Of a stretch of DNA of 64,000 nucleotides, positions 1-8,470 are shown in pieces. The stretch is from Pirellulaceae bacterium. GTDB lineage: Bacteria > Planctomycetota > Planctomycetia > Pirellulales > Pirellulaceae. The notes under the pieces were generated by a model. The model was given only the letters and a program-made list of their open reading frames with translations. It was not told the DNA's origin and did no database searches. Position 1 is the first letter of the stretch. Every line of letters starts with the position of its first letter. The stretch spans positions 930,001 to 994,000 of the forward strand of contig JAQWSU010000045.1 in the NCBI GenBank assembly GCA_029243025.1. The letters are read 5' to 3'. The translations under genes and the position numbers were made by a program.

Positions 1-52
1 CAAGTACTACCAAAAAGGTCTGGATGGGACCCTCTAGGCAGCCTTGGAGACG

Positions 53-81
53 ACCGAATGGCACGCGATGCGTCATTCGGT
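53..81 (-). terminator. Hairpin just downstream of the LuxR-HTH gene
   Basis: Positions 53-60 and 74-81 are perfect inverted 8-mers (ACCGAATG / CATTCGGT). One G-U and one C-G pair lengthen the stem to 10 with a 9-nt loop. It begins 11 bp past the stop of the minus-strand HTH gene, where a transcript end is expected. No U-tract follows on the minus strand, so an intrinsic terminator is not demonstrated; it may be only a 3' stabilising hairpin. Confidence 0.35.
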
Positions 82-91
82 ATCGGTAATC

Positions 92-367
92 TTAACCGGA
101 AATTTTATTTTCGAGAGCAAAACGAATCCGTTCTGCGGTACTGAAGAGATTAAGCTTTTCGAGGATTCTGGACCGACAAATGAAAACCGTGCTGGTGCTG
201 ACTTTCATTTCGGCAGCACACTCTTGCAGACTAATTTCCGTGCCAAGCAGACGCAGGACGTCAAATCCTCGCTGCGAGAGAGACTCGAACCCAAGACGTT
301 CTCGCTTGGCAACGCATCCCTTGATACCACGGAATGCGTTGCCCTCCGACTTGCCATGAAGGGTCAA
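92..367 (-). CDS. Small stand-alone LuxR-type HTH protein
   Basis: The product is about 91 residues and consists almost only of a GerE/LuxR four-helix DNA-binding domain. The motif LSQRGFDVLRLL starts near residue 30, followed by the CAAEMKVSTSTVF turn and recognition helix and then ILEKLNL. Two usual positions differ: the Glu of the first helix (RE-EVL) is Phe here, and the His of TVxxH is Cys. There is no receiver, PAS or autoinducer domain. The only start in frame is TTG at 367, placed 10 bp after the stop of the upstream metalloprotease gene, so the two are probably co-transcribed. Role as a regulator is inferred from the fold; it could also be a decaying fragment of a larger regulator. 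Confidence 0.6.
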   Translation of the reverse strand: MTLHGKSEGNAFRGIKGCVAKRERLGFESLSQRGFDVLRLLGTEISLQECAAEMKVSTSTVFICRSRILEKLNLFSTAERIRFALENKISG

Positions 368-377
368 AAGATCGAAA

Positions 378-1988
378 TCAACGTAACTGCTGTTCGCACC
401 AATGTTGAAAATCCAAGACCATTTGACGTTGCTGTTTTGTCACGGAAACATCTTGATCAGCGCTCAAATCTGCTCGCAACTTATCAGCAAACATGTAGGC
501 GGCAATCTCATTCGGATGCTCTAAACCTCGTACGGTTGGAAAGCGACGGGCGTGATTTTGCAAGCTTTCGAGATCACGAAACTTCGGTATTCCTTGGGGA
601 GTGCAAACCACCGAAAATCGTCCGGATCCGTCATCTTCGACTTCGACGGCAATGCTGCGGAAATCTCGCCCCATCACAGGCACTTCCTCATCCCCTTTCA
701 AAATCGTCAACGGCCAATAACAGGTCGCAGCGGGTACATCGGGTGCATCTGAGTCGCGAATTAGCCAAGTCGATCCACTCGCATCTGGATTTGTCATCAG
801 GCGTTCTTCGATCCACGGATGAGGAACCACCTCCGCTTCCATCAGTCCAAAAGTTTCGCGATACAACTTGGCAAACTTGCGAGGATAAAGCCGTTGCAGA
901 ACGTGCAACTGTTCGTGCAGAAAAAGTGTGCCCACATCGAGTAACGCTTGTTCCGTTGAGCCCGAATTGCGTGCAGCAACAATCCGATCGACCGTTGACT
1001 GGCTAAAAATGATGCAAGGGCCACGAGTATGCGAGAAGTTACCACAGAGCCCCGATCGGACCTTGATAAATTTCCAGGGCTGTTGCCATAGCAGGGGAAA
1101 CTTGATTTCCAGTCGTTCTTCTAATTCTTTCACCACCCAGGTGATACTTTCCTTTTCCCGCTCACTGAATGATCGAATTGCATCACGAAATCGATTTCTT
1201 GCCGTTTCACGATCCTCTTCGAGAGTGCCTGACTCGAGCGCTTCACCCGTCAAGGTGGCAATTTCGCGACGATGCAAGCGTCCAAAGTACGACTCGTAGG
1301 ATTCATCCAAGACCGCCTGCTTGGCACGATCTCCTTCGAGAAAATCAATCCGTGGCTGCACCAGCGGATTTTCACGTATGATTTTAATCTGGTATTCCGT
1401 CAATCCTCTGGGCCCCAAGCGTTCCAAAAAAGGTCCATCCCCCATCAAGTTGGGAACGTCATTGGGAACCTTGTCGTCATCCACCGCGTGTTGCAAACCG
1501 AGATTGTGCCCTGATTCATGAGCAACCACAAAAGCATCTTCTCCTAGCTCCCTTTCTTTCTCGGTCAGCGCGATAAAAACGATCGACCCCGGCGTCTGAG
1601 CACGTCCAAGTGGACCTGATTTTCCATCAACCTTATTGACGAACAGCATGTTAATCTGCTCTCCAACTCGCTTGAGCACACCCGACTTTTCGGTGCGCTC
1701 AACAATTTGATCGAGATTAATCTCACCATTACGGGCCTCCTCACTGTCGTAATAACGAGGCTCCAGAAAATGGAAGGTCAAATCGGCTGACCGATAGACT
1801 TGATCGATGAGTGCATCCGCAATCCGAAAATGTGCAGGAGCGGTTCCGTCATCACCGCGGACAACAATCGGTTGTATGAGAACGCAATCAGTAACTTCAT
1901 CCGCAACGCCACCGAGAGCCTGACACAGTAGGATTATCACAGCAGTCAATCGACTGAGATTTGAAATTTTCCGGACACGTGACATCAT
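378..1988 (-). CDS. Secreted zinc metalloprotease with two HExxH motifs
   Basis: I choose the ATG at 1988 (536 residues) over the upstream in-frame start at 2108. From 1988 the protein begins with a basic stretch and a hydrophobic segment ending at GGVADE, a good signal peptide. Around residue 157 is HESGHNLGLQH, the HExxHxxGxxH zinc site of metzincin/pappalysin-like proteases, followed about 20 residues later by NLMG, a plausible Met-turn. Around residue 358 is a second zinc-protease motif, HEQLH, within an otherwise unrelated C-terminal half. Substrate unknown; action outside the cytoplasm is expected. The small HTH gene lies 10 bp downstream. The start at 2108 would put the hydrophobic segment some 50 residues into the chain, which is less likely. 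Confidence 0.8.
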   Translation of the reverse strand: MMSRVRKISNLSRLTAVIILLCQALGGVADEVTDCVLIQPIVVRGDDGTAPAHFRIADALIDQVYRSADLTFHFLEPRYYDSEEARNGEINLDQIVERTEKSGVLKRVGEQINMLFVNKVDGKSGPLGRAQTPGSIVFIALTEKERELGEDAFVVAHESGHNLGLQHAVDDDKVPNDVPNLMGDGPFLERLGPRGLTEYQIKIIRENPLVQPRIDFLEGDRAKQAVLDESYESYFGRLHRREIATLTGEALESGTLEEDRETARNRFRDAIRSFSEREKESITWVVKELEERLEIKFPLLWQQPWKFIKVRSGLCGNFSHTRGPCIIFSQSTVDRIVAARNSGSTEQALLDVGTLFLHEQLHVLQRLYPRKFAKLYRETFGLMEAEVVPHPWIEERLMTNPDASGSTWLIRDSDAPDVPAATCYWPLTILKGDEEVPVMGRDFRSIAVEVEDDGSGRFSVVCTPQGIPKFRDLESLQNHARRFPTVRGLEHPNEIAAYMFADKLRADLSADQDVSVTKQQRQMVLDFQHWCEQQLR

Positions 1989-2115
1989 GATTGGAGCTCG
2001 CGTGATGTGCAAAATCTTTCCTGAACCATAAGATCGAAAAGAACTGCATAACAAGGTTGAGAAGGATAAGTGTGAGCGGCAAAGCACGGTCAAACCAGGC
2101 AATTTCATATTACCG

Positions 2116-3537
2116 TTAAACAGACGACAACAACAACTCCGACAGCGGACCGACTTGGCTATCTTTGCTTAAATTTAGATCTCGATTCCCAAATTCATCC
2201 TGGGCTTGTCCGACGGCGTGCATCAATGAAAGATAAAGGCTGGCGATCGTTCGGTGACCTGACTGCCCATATTCAGGAAATTGCAAATAGCGGCCACCGC
2301 GGGGCACCTGCAATTTCCCACGTAGACCGCCGACCAGCACAAACGGCCACTCGATACAGCTACCGTGATGTTTCTCCGCCGCATCACTGAAATAGACAAT
2401 CAGTGTGTTATCGAGCATTGAGCCATCCGCCTCGGGAACAGCCGCCAATTTGCCTGCAACTCGAGCAATCTGGTCGACATGAAATTTTCGAATCCGATTG
2501 CGAGCATCCACCGGCGTCATGCCATCGACAGATTCAGCATGCCCGATGCCATGGACGTGCTTCGAAATGCCCAATCCCCGGTAAGTCACATCTAGTGTAT
2601 CAGCCCGTACCGTCACCACATTCGAAAGTCCTGAGATCAAAGTCGCGGCAGCGATATCGAAATGTGCTTCGATGCGATCGGTTTCGATATCCGAGACATA
2701 CTTGTCAGTCACCGTTGGGGCATGCTTACGAATTGTCGCCTCCAGTCCTTTTAACTCCCGACGACGATCCCGCAAACCTTCGAAGGCAGCCAAGTAGTGA
2801 TCAAGTTTTTCCTGATCAGCACTCCCAATATCGCGTTGCAAGCGACGAACATCTCCGACCATGTGATCAAGTAACATCGTCTTGAGCTTTTGTTTGGCCT
2901 GTGCTTGTTTGCCTCGCACAGCAATCCCAAAAAGATTCTGATAAGCCATCGAGGGGCTGGCCTGATAGGGCAGGGGGCGATCCGTGTCGATTGCTGAAAT
3001 CCCCGGATAGACGACAGAATCCTTGATCCCCGAAAGAACTTTGCCGCCTAATGTCAATCCAACGTGTGGAAAGATCGCTGGCAACGCTTTCGCCAACCGA
3101 CCATCAACCGTCGGATAGACGGGGCGGCCAGGGCTTCCCTCATCTCCCGTCAAATAACAGCCCATCGCTCCGTACCAGGCGGAATGACCTCCACGGCACA
3201 TTTTGCCCGACAATCCCTGCAGAATTGTCAGATGATCTTTTAAGGGCTCCAACGAACTTAACGATGGGGAAAGTCGTTTGTCCTGCAGGGAAAGATCAAT
3301 CAGCGAGTCGGAAGGCCGCAACCTATCTGGCCAACCTTGCTCTTCGCCTTTCGTGACCTTCGCAACACGCCATTCCTGCGGAACAAGTTCGGCGGGCGTC
3401 AACCCACTCGACTTCACCACAAACAGAAATCTTGGTGGGCGTTTCGCCTCCGCTGCAAAGAGTGTCTGATCCAGAAATGGCCAGAGCAGTGGAGACAAAC
3501 TAGCTCGCATCAAAACATCTCTTCGCGATAGATTCAT
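2116..3537 (-). CDS. DUF1552 family exported protein
   Basis: The 473-residue product matches the DUF1552 family, abundant in planctomycetes and of unknown biochemical role. It opens with SRRDVLMRASLSPLLWPFL, a twin-arginine-type leader, so Tat export is likely. The family pattern is visible: GGHSAWYGAMGCYLTG near residue 115, ISKHVHGIGH near 325, and the closing block with NTLIVYFSDAAEKHHGS and GHRTIASLYLSLM. Family members commonly sit next to DUF1587/1592/1588 cytochrome-like genes, and that is the case here: the next upstream gene (5875-3593) is such a protein, 55 bp away on the same strand. The two probably form an operon and a functional pair, but no reaction has been established. Confidence 0.85.
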   Translation of the reverse strand: MNLSRRDVLMRASLSPLLWPFLDQTLFAAEAKRPPRFLFVVKSSGLTPAELVPQEWRVAKVTKGEEQGWPDRLRPSDSLIDLSLQDKRLSPSLSSLEPLKDHLTILQGLSGKMCRGGHSAWYGAMGCYLTGDEGSPGRPVYPTVDGRLAKALPAIFPHVGLTLGGKVLSGIKDSVVYPGISAIDTDRPLPYQASPSMAYQNLFGIAVRGKQAQAKQKLKTMLLDHMVGDVRRLQRDIGSADQEKLDHYLAAFEGLRDRRRELKGLEATIRKHAPTVTDKYVSDIETDRIEAHFDIAAATLISGLSNVVTVRADTLDVTYRGLGISKHVHGIGHAESVDGMTPVDARNRIRKFHVDQIARVAGKLAAVPEADGSMLDNTLIVYFSDAAEKHHGSCIEWPFVLVGGLRGKLQVPRGGRYLQFPEYGQSGHRTIASLYLSLMHAVGQAQDEFGNRDLNLSKDSQVGPLSELLLSSV

Positions 3538-3592
3538 AGTTGATCACGATTTCGAAAAAAGGCACGGTTTCCAGGTCAGATCGGACGAGTGA

Positions 3593-5875
3593 TTACTTTC
3601 GGTAGATAAAGGAATCAGACGACAGGAGCGATGCGATCAGTGACTTCATGCTGCCACCATTTTCTGCATACGCCTTTTCGGCGGCGATCAGCGTTGGGGA
3701 ATCAGCAAATGTCTCGTTCCGCCCCATCCAGAAGCGAAACGCATGTCGGACAAATGATTGTTGCACACGTCGGGAACTGGCAAGACGCTCAACAAGCTCC
3801 AGCGCCGATTCCACCGGACCGTCAATTTCGGCATCACCACTGGCAATCAGCTCACCGGTTTGATCCGCCGCAGCAAACTTCGCCTGCTGATGACGGTCTG
3901 TGAAAATCGTCAACATTTCGCCCAACATTTCCTGGTCGCGATGACGGCCAAAATCATCGAATCCTTCGAAGGCAAGTCCCAACGGATTCATCTTTTGATG
4001 GCATTTCCAACAGGAATCTGCTCGTGTCACCTCCAGTCGATCGCGCAAGGTACGGTGATGATCCTCGGGCACGACCGCATTTACCGTAATCGGCACATCG
4101 GGAATGGTATCTGCCAGCAAATGCTCACGAATCCACTTACCTCGACGAATGGGGTCATTATCAAAATTTCCTGACCACGCAATTAACCACGCCGGATGCA
4201 TCAAAATGCCTGCCCGCTGACGTTTCGGCAGCGGAAACGGTTGTTGCGTTGGATAGTCCCATTTTAGAGGGTCTAAATTATAGAACTGCACGTAGTTTCT
4301 AACGGACGCACTTTCAATCGGGATTGGATGCCTACCAGCCTGCTCAGCGCGACGGACATAGGCTGAATTGAATTCGAAACCTTGATCATTCACATTTGTC
4401 TTAATGTAGTGGAGATCCTCGGCGATTTTTTCCAACGACCCCAGATAGGCAACAAAATATTTGTTGGAAGTTAGCAATTCTCGCAAGACATCCTGATCCT
4501 GATCAAAGATATGCATCACAAATTGATCGGCGTCATTGACGAGTCGCTCGGTATGGAATTGGTCATCATTACCAATTCGCTTTGCGTCTTTAAATACTTT
4601 TGGGGCATGGTGATAACCAAAGAACTCTCGAAAGAATCTCAATACGCGTTTATTGCCGATGCGATGATCGTCTCGAAACATACGATAATCAGCGACCGCC
4701 ATCGTCTTGGCATTCAAGAAAGCCAAGACCACGCGTTCAACGTCATCGGACGTTGACAATTTCCCTGCCTCGGCCAACTCGAGTAGGTTAGGGGAATGAT
4801 CTGGATCCTGACCAGCACGATCGGCGACGTCGGGAATCCGAACTTGATCGGGTCCGTCATCCGTAAGCGCATAGGCGATGGCGAAGGCAAGTTCGTACGG
4901 TGACAGCTTTCGTCGGCCATCCGCCTCGCGATCTCCGAAGCCGATCTCAAGACGATAGATCGCTTCGGGCTGGAGCATCATTGCCATCAGTGTCGTCTGC
5001 AGCGCTTCCACGTTGCCTGCAATGGCTGCCGATCTGCGAAACAGATCAACGTATTCCGTTTGCTCCTGCTTCGTGGGGGAGCGGCCCAACAGTTGATTGA
5101 ACTCGTATTGAACGGCTGCTTGGATTTGCTCGACAGCAACGGGATCCGATGCGTCGACAATTGACTGAAACTCCACCGGTGTGCGCCGTTCAATGTGAAG
5201 CTCACCCTGCTCTCGCCGCTTGATACCCGTCGTCTGATACTTCGCTATCGTTTCACAATTCATCATCAGCAATTGCAACGTAGCCGCATCGGCAAACTGC
5301 TGTGCAGCAAAGTCTGCAATCGTCCCGCGTGTCTCGTCTAGCATAAACGGCTGATGAATCGCGGTGGCATGCCTGACACCAGGCCCAAGTTTTTCAACAA
5401 CTTGGTCGTAAGCTTGCGGCCCCAGGCGCCAAAGTCGCGCGGCGGAATAGGCCGGACTGGTTTCAGAACCATCGAACAATCGCTCGTGATCCAGACGATT
5501 CCCGTAGGTAGGTGACCTGCGTTTAAAACCAATCGTGGACCGCTGGCCCACCCGTGCCAATTGCTCGACAATGTATCGGGAGAGTTCACGTTGATCCGCC
5601 CGAGCAGGACGAGGCTCATTTCGAGGGGGCATCGCTCCCAGTTCAATTTGTTCCAGAACCCGTTGCCACAACTGGACCGTTGCCGGTTTTTCAAAATCGC
5701 CGGAAGCGCGCGATAGGCTTAAACCGGCCTCAGGCGAGTCGCCATCATGGCAGCTGACACAGTGCGCATCCAGGAACGACTGGGCGACAAAAGCAGACTG
5801 CTGCGATCCACTCTCTTCCGCAGCCCAGCTCAAGGAACAGACGGACAGGATCGCTAAAAACACGCGATAAAACAT
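3593..5875 (-). CDS. DUF1592/DUF1588 cytochrome-c-like protein
   Basis: The 760-residue product has a short signal peptide ending near AAEESG and an N-terminal heme-c motif CVSCH at residues 39-43 (planctomycete cytochrome C domain). The middle, including ELAFAIAYALTDDGPD and FFREFFGYHHAPKVF, fits DUF1592. The block CWKCHQKMNPLGLAFEGFD fits DUF1588 and contains a second CxxCH. The C-terminal part with SFVRHAFRFWMGR fits DUF1585. These proteins are predicted periplasmic or paryphoplasmic multidomain cytochromes; their electron partner is unknown. It lies upstream of and parallel to the DUF1552 gene. Confidence 0.87.
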   Translation of the reverse strand: MFYRVFLAILSVCSLSWAAEESGSQQSAFVAQSFLDAHCVSCHDGDSPEAGLSLSRASGDFEKPATVQLWQRVLEQIELGAMPPRNEPRPARADQRELSRYIVEQLARVGQRSTIGFKRRSPTYGNRLDHERLFDGSETSPAYSAARLWRLGPQAYDQVVEKLGPGVRHATAIHQPFMLDETRGTIADFAAQQFADAATLQLLMMNCETIAKYQTTGIKRREQGELHIERRTPVEFQSIVDASDPVAVEQIQAAVQYEFNQLLGRSPTKQEQTEYVDLFRRSAAIAGNVEALQTTLMAMMLQPEAIYRLEIGFGDREADGRRKLSPYELAFAIAYALTDDGPDQVRIPDVADRAGQDPDHSPNLLELAEAGKLSTSDDVERVVLAFLNAKTMAVADYRMFRDDHRIGNKRVLRFFREFFGYHHAPKVFKDAKRIGNDDQFHTERLVNDADQFVMHIFDQDQDVLRELLTSNKYFVAYLGSLEKIAEDLHYIKTNVNDQGFEFNSAYVRRAEQAGRHPIPIESASVRNYVQFYNLDPLKWDYPTQQPFPLPKRQRAGILMHPAWLIAWSGNFDNDPIRRGKWIREHLLADTIPDVPITVNAVVPEDHHRTLRDRLEVTRADSCWKCHQKMNPLGLAFEGFDDFGRHRDQEMLGEMLTIFTDRHQQAKFAAADQTGELIASGDAEIDGPVESALELVERLASSRRVQQSFVRHAFRFWMGRNETFADSPTLIAAEKAYAENGGSMKSLIASLLSSDSFIYRK

Positions 5876-6152
5876 AAAGACGAACTCATCAGGAGGAACT
5901 CAACCAGATCACTAGGGCAGAGACCTGCCTTGTTAGTTTACACGCAATGACGTGAAGAAAGCAGCCAGTTTCTGGAATCGAATCCGTCGAAGACCGAACA
6001 ACCATGCCAACATTGGATACCGCGTGGTCAATTTGGCTTCCCGCTTCAGCTCGATCCACTTTATCACGAAATTGCCAGACCGCAGGGAGATCGGTAATGT
6101 GATTTCGAGATCGATCGACTCGGTCTTTTACGATCGCGGGCCAGACCAAAAA
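5876..6152. other. 277-bp gap between the CE15-like and cytochrome genes
   Basis: No gene recognised. A minus-strand frame of 86 codons (5889-6149) nearly fills the gap and shares the operon orientation, but its translation shows no domain, signal or conserved pattern, and an overlapping plus-strand frame is equally open. No hairpin or clear promoter was seen. Confidence 0.4.
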
Positions 6153-7304
6153 TCACGGCTGAAAACAACTTGGATCATCCGGCTCTTTTCCCCACCAATG
6201 CCAATCTGCGAAGGCGAGAATGGCATTCCAGTCGGCGGCCAACAGGTCATGGTCACCGTCACGAAAATGCAAACCATTTTTTGCTTCAGCGCCTAACAGT
6301 CGAAAGGCCTCAGCAGCCGCTCGACTCGTCATTCGGGTCCCTCTCGGATTGGCCCAATAATCATTCCGAGCTTCGGTACAAATCAGCGCTCGCGGTGCCA
6401 CAAGTGCCTTCAGAAAATGCTGATCAAACGGCAACCGATTTTCCTGCCCAACAAACCAGCGCAATCTGGGGTGAAACCAATACGCGAATCGATTTGGATC
6501 CGTAATCTGTTCGAGGGTCTCACACCCCTTACCTTGAACCCAAAAACTTCCAGCGCCGCCTGCGCCTGATCCATTGGCAGCCACGAGAGTGAAACGTGGA
6601 TCCAAAGCCCCCGCCAACAAGGCAGCCTTTCCACCACGAGAATGGCCAACGATTCCGATTCGCCGCTCATCGACATCATCACGCGACTCTAAATAATCAA
6701 CAACCCGCATACCTGCCCAAGCCCACACGGCGATCGTGGCCCAGTCATATTTGGGATAGGCCTGCTGGGCAGCTCCCACTACATCCGGCTGATCCGGATC
6801 CAAATCATCTCTTGCATATTCAACATATAAGCAGCCGTGCCGCATTAAACGTGGAACTTCCTCTAAATGGCCTAAGGCGGCTTCTTCTCGAATCAACACT
6901 GGCAATCGCCCGGATCGCTGCGGTACGTAGACAGCGATCCGCATTCGTAGCTGATGCTTTGAACCAATAACCAATGTCATCAGCTCTTCGCTCGCTTCCA
7001 CCTGCTCCAGCTGACGTTTCTTCAAGCGCTCAACGGTAATGCTGTCAGGACGAGGTGGCATCTGACCATATTGATAATGCTGCACAATCGCCGCAAGCTG
7101 AGCCCTCCGCTGCTCCCAGTTCTCAGCCGTGATCTTCCGATGATCCTCTGGAAATTTAAACAAATCGGGTAATTCTAAGCGTACGGGTAATTCATCAAGC
7201 GACTTTGGAGGCACCCAGTCGTCAGCTCGTAAATCAACCGCCAGCAAACGCAGTACGCTGGCGGCCAGACCAATTTGCAGCAAGGTTTTCGTCGAGATCA
7301 TCAT
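6153..7304 (-). CDS. CE15-like (glucuronoyl esterase-type) alpha/beta hydrolase, exported
   Basis: The 383-residue product starts with a signal peptide ending near RADDW. The nucleophile motif GHSRGGKAAL (Ser about 222) resembles the GxSRxGK signature of carbohydrate esterase family 15. CTEARNDYWANPRG (Glu about 311) and the region FRDGDHDLL (His about 352) supply plausible acid and base residues. CE15 enzymes cleave esters between glucuronoyl groups of xylan and lignin or related polysaccharides; the exact substrate here is unknown. A distant paralogue is encoded at 27858-29111. It is parallel to the two genes downstream but separated from them by 277 bp, so co-transcription is uncertain. 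Confidence 0.8.
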   Translation of the reverse strand: MMISTKTLLQIGLAASVLRLLAVDLRADDWVPPKSLDELPVRLELPDLFKFPEDHRKITAENWEQRRAQLAAIVQHYQYGQMPPRPDSITVERLKKRQLEQVEASEELMTLVIGSKHQLRMRIAVYVPQRSGRLPVLIREEAALGHLEEVPRLMRHGCLYVEYARDDLDPDQPDVVGAAQQAYPKYDWATIAVWAWAGMRVVDYLESRDDVDERRIGIVGHSRGGKAALLAGALDPRFTLVAANGSGAGGAGSFWVQGKGCETLEQITDPNRFAYWFHPRLRWFVGQENRLPFDQHFLKALVAPRALICTEARNDYWANPRGTRMTSRAAAEAFRLLGAEAKNGLHFRDGDHDLLAADWNAILAFADWHWWGKEPDDPSCFQP

Positions 7305-7661
7305 TCAGCTCGTGCAGGGAAAGAATACGACAGAACGGATCCTACCGGTCGATCCGCCGATCGCCTCTCAGTATGACAGCCGGCATAGACGTAAGAGCCC
7401 CCGACAGAGGAATCTAGACTCAGGATACCCAAATGAGCTTCGCTGACCCAAAATAGGACCCCAGACGCGGGAAATGAAGATCCGCTCGTACATCCTGCGA
7501 GAAAACTACAGATTGCAAGCTCCTGCGCCGATCTTTTCCGTGAGAAATTCAGCGAGCGACCGCGACTGAGAATGCCTAAACGCGACAATCATGGTACGGT
7601 ATTCAGTCTGATTGGTTTCTCAATCTCCCCCATGAATAATTGATGATGCAAAGGCAGAACG
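7305..7661. other. 357-bp divergent intergenic region
   Basis: Lies between the minus-strand CE15-like gene and the plus-strand His-rich small protein, so it should hold promoters for both. I see no convincing -35/-10 pair. A 95-codon minus-strand frame (7301-7588) overlaps the start of the esterase gene and has no recognisable features. Confidence 0.4.
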
Positions 7662-7892
7662 ATGAATAAGCATTCTCACGATACGCCTCACGGCCACCAT
7701 AAGCAAGAAAAGCACACCAAGAAAGGAAAACACACAGAAGCGAAGTCCAAGAAGCGTGAACCGCACAAGGATTGGCGACTGTGGATCGTGGTGGGCATAA
7801 TGCTGGTCGCAATGGCAGGATACGTGGTGACAATGGATGAATCACTTGCCCCGGGTGGGAATGGAGAAGAGGTACCGGCCGCCGCCGAATAA
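7662..7892 (+). CDS. Small His/Lys-rich single-pass membrane protein
   Basis: The 76-residue product has a highly charged N-terminal half rich in His and Lys (HDTPHGHHKQEKHTKKGKH), one predicted membrane helix (about residues 44-61, LWIVVGIMLVAMAGYVV) and a short acidic C-terminal tail ending PAAAE. The basic segment before the helix predicts a cytoplasmic N-terminus. The His cluster could bind a metal, but nothing shows this. I do not recognise a named family. It converges with another small anchored protein (7972-8229). Confidence 0.7.
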   Translation: MNKHSHDTPHGHHKQEKHTKKGKHTEAKSKKREPHKDWRLWIVVGIMLVAMAGYVVTMDESLAPGGNGEEVPAAAE

Positions 7893-7971
7893 GAGGATTG
7901 GCGGCGCCCCATGGCGAGCATTTCCCGACCGACTCGACGGAGATTTCCCGAACGTATCAACCCAGAGCGCG

Positions 7972-8229
7972 TTACGGCTGACTCGTGCCGCCGGACGCAC
8001 CAGCTTTCGCGGCTCCTTCGTGAATCACATGGCCAACTTCTTCGCCGAGTTCTTCCGCTTTCTCAGCGACTTGTTGGGCATCTTCTTTGACTTTTTCTTT
8101 ATCAATATGCATTTCGACATTGGTATTTCCCTGCTGGTCTTCACCGGAAACGGTAAACCAGCCGCGCCCGTAGCCGACTGCAAAGATGACCAAGCCAATT
8201 ACAACGACAGTTCCAAGCAACTTACGCAT
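7972..8229 (-). CDS. Small membrane-anchored helical protein
   Basis: I choose the ATG at 8229 (85 residues) because GGAG lies 9 nt upstream and because it places a hydrophobic helix (KLLGTVVVIGLVIFAVGYG) at the very N-terminus. The longer frame up to 8529 adds about 100 residues without any pattern. After the anchor comes an acidic, Glu/Lys-rich amphipathic helix (about residues 36-72) that looks like a coiled coil or a YtxH-type stretch, and a Gly/Ala tail. Function unknown; an envelope location is inferred. Confidence 0.7.
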   Translation of the reverse strand: MRKLLGTVVVIGLVIFAVGYGRGWFTVSGEDQQGNTNVEMHIDKEKVKEDAQQVAEKAEELGEEVGHVIHEGAAKAGASGGTSQP

Positions 8230-8470
8230 CGATGGACTCCAAACTAAACGAATCATCTTAAACGGGAACAAAGTGGTCAGCTTTTCGTTGTTAATTGCAC
8301 CTGATCGAGATGCAGAAAAGACGGCCAGCCTGATTGACGATGCGATAAGCCTAACCGGAATCCGGACTGTGAACCACATCGATGTAACCTCGGGGCCGAC
8401 CCGCAGGTCAATCCGCCGTTTTTCACGGTACAATGGGGGGTATATCCCCACTGTTTGAGGAGCTTTCTCG
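8230..8470. promoter_or_regulatory. Divergent promoter region; TACAAT box at 8429-8434
   Basis: This gap separates the minus-strand anchored protein from the M20 amidohydrolase. TACAAT at 8429-8434 matches a -10 box in five of six bases and lies 36 bp before the hydrolase ATG, but no good -35 hexamer is found 16-18 bp upstream. The leader contains a short G4/C4 hairpin (8437-8449) and a strong GAGGAG ribosome site before the ATG. Confidence 0.35.

Noticed and set aside
44-1006. 320-codon plus-strand frame
   Set aside because: It is antisense to the metalloprotease, whose minus frame has zinc motifs and a signal peptide; the plus translation has no fold pattern.
5889-6149. 86-codon minus-strand frame filling a gap
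   Set aside because: Location is suggestive, but the translation is not recognisable and the opposite strand is equally open.
7301-7588. 95-codon minus-strand frame
   Set aside because: It overlaps the esterase start and has no signal, helix or conserved pattern.
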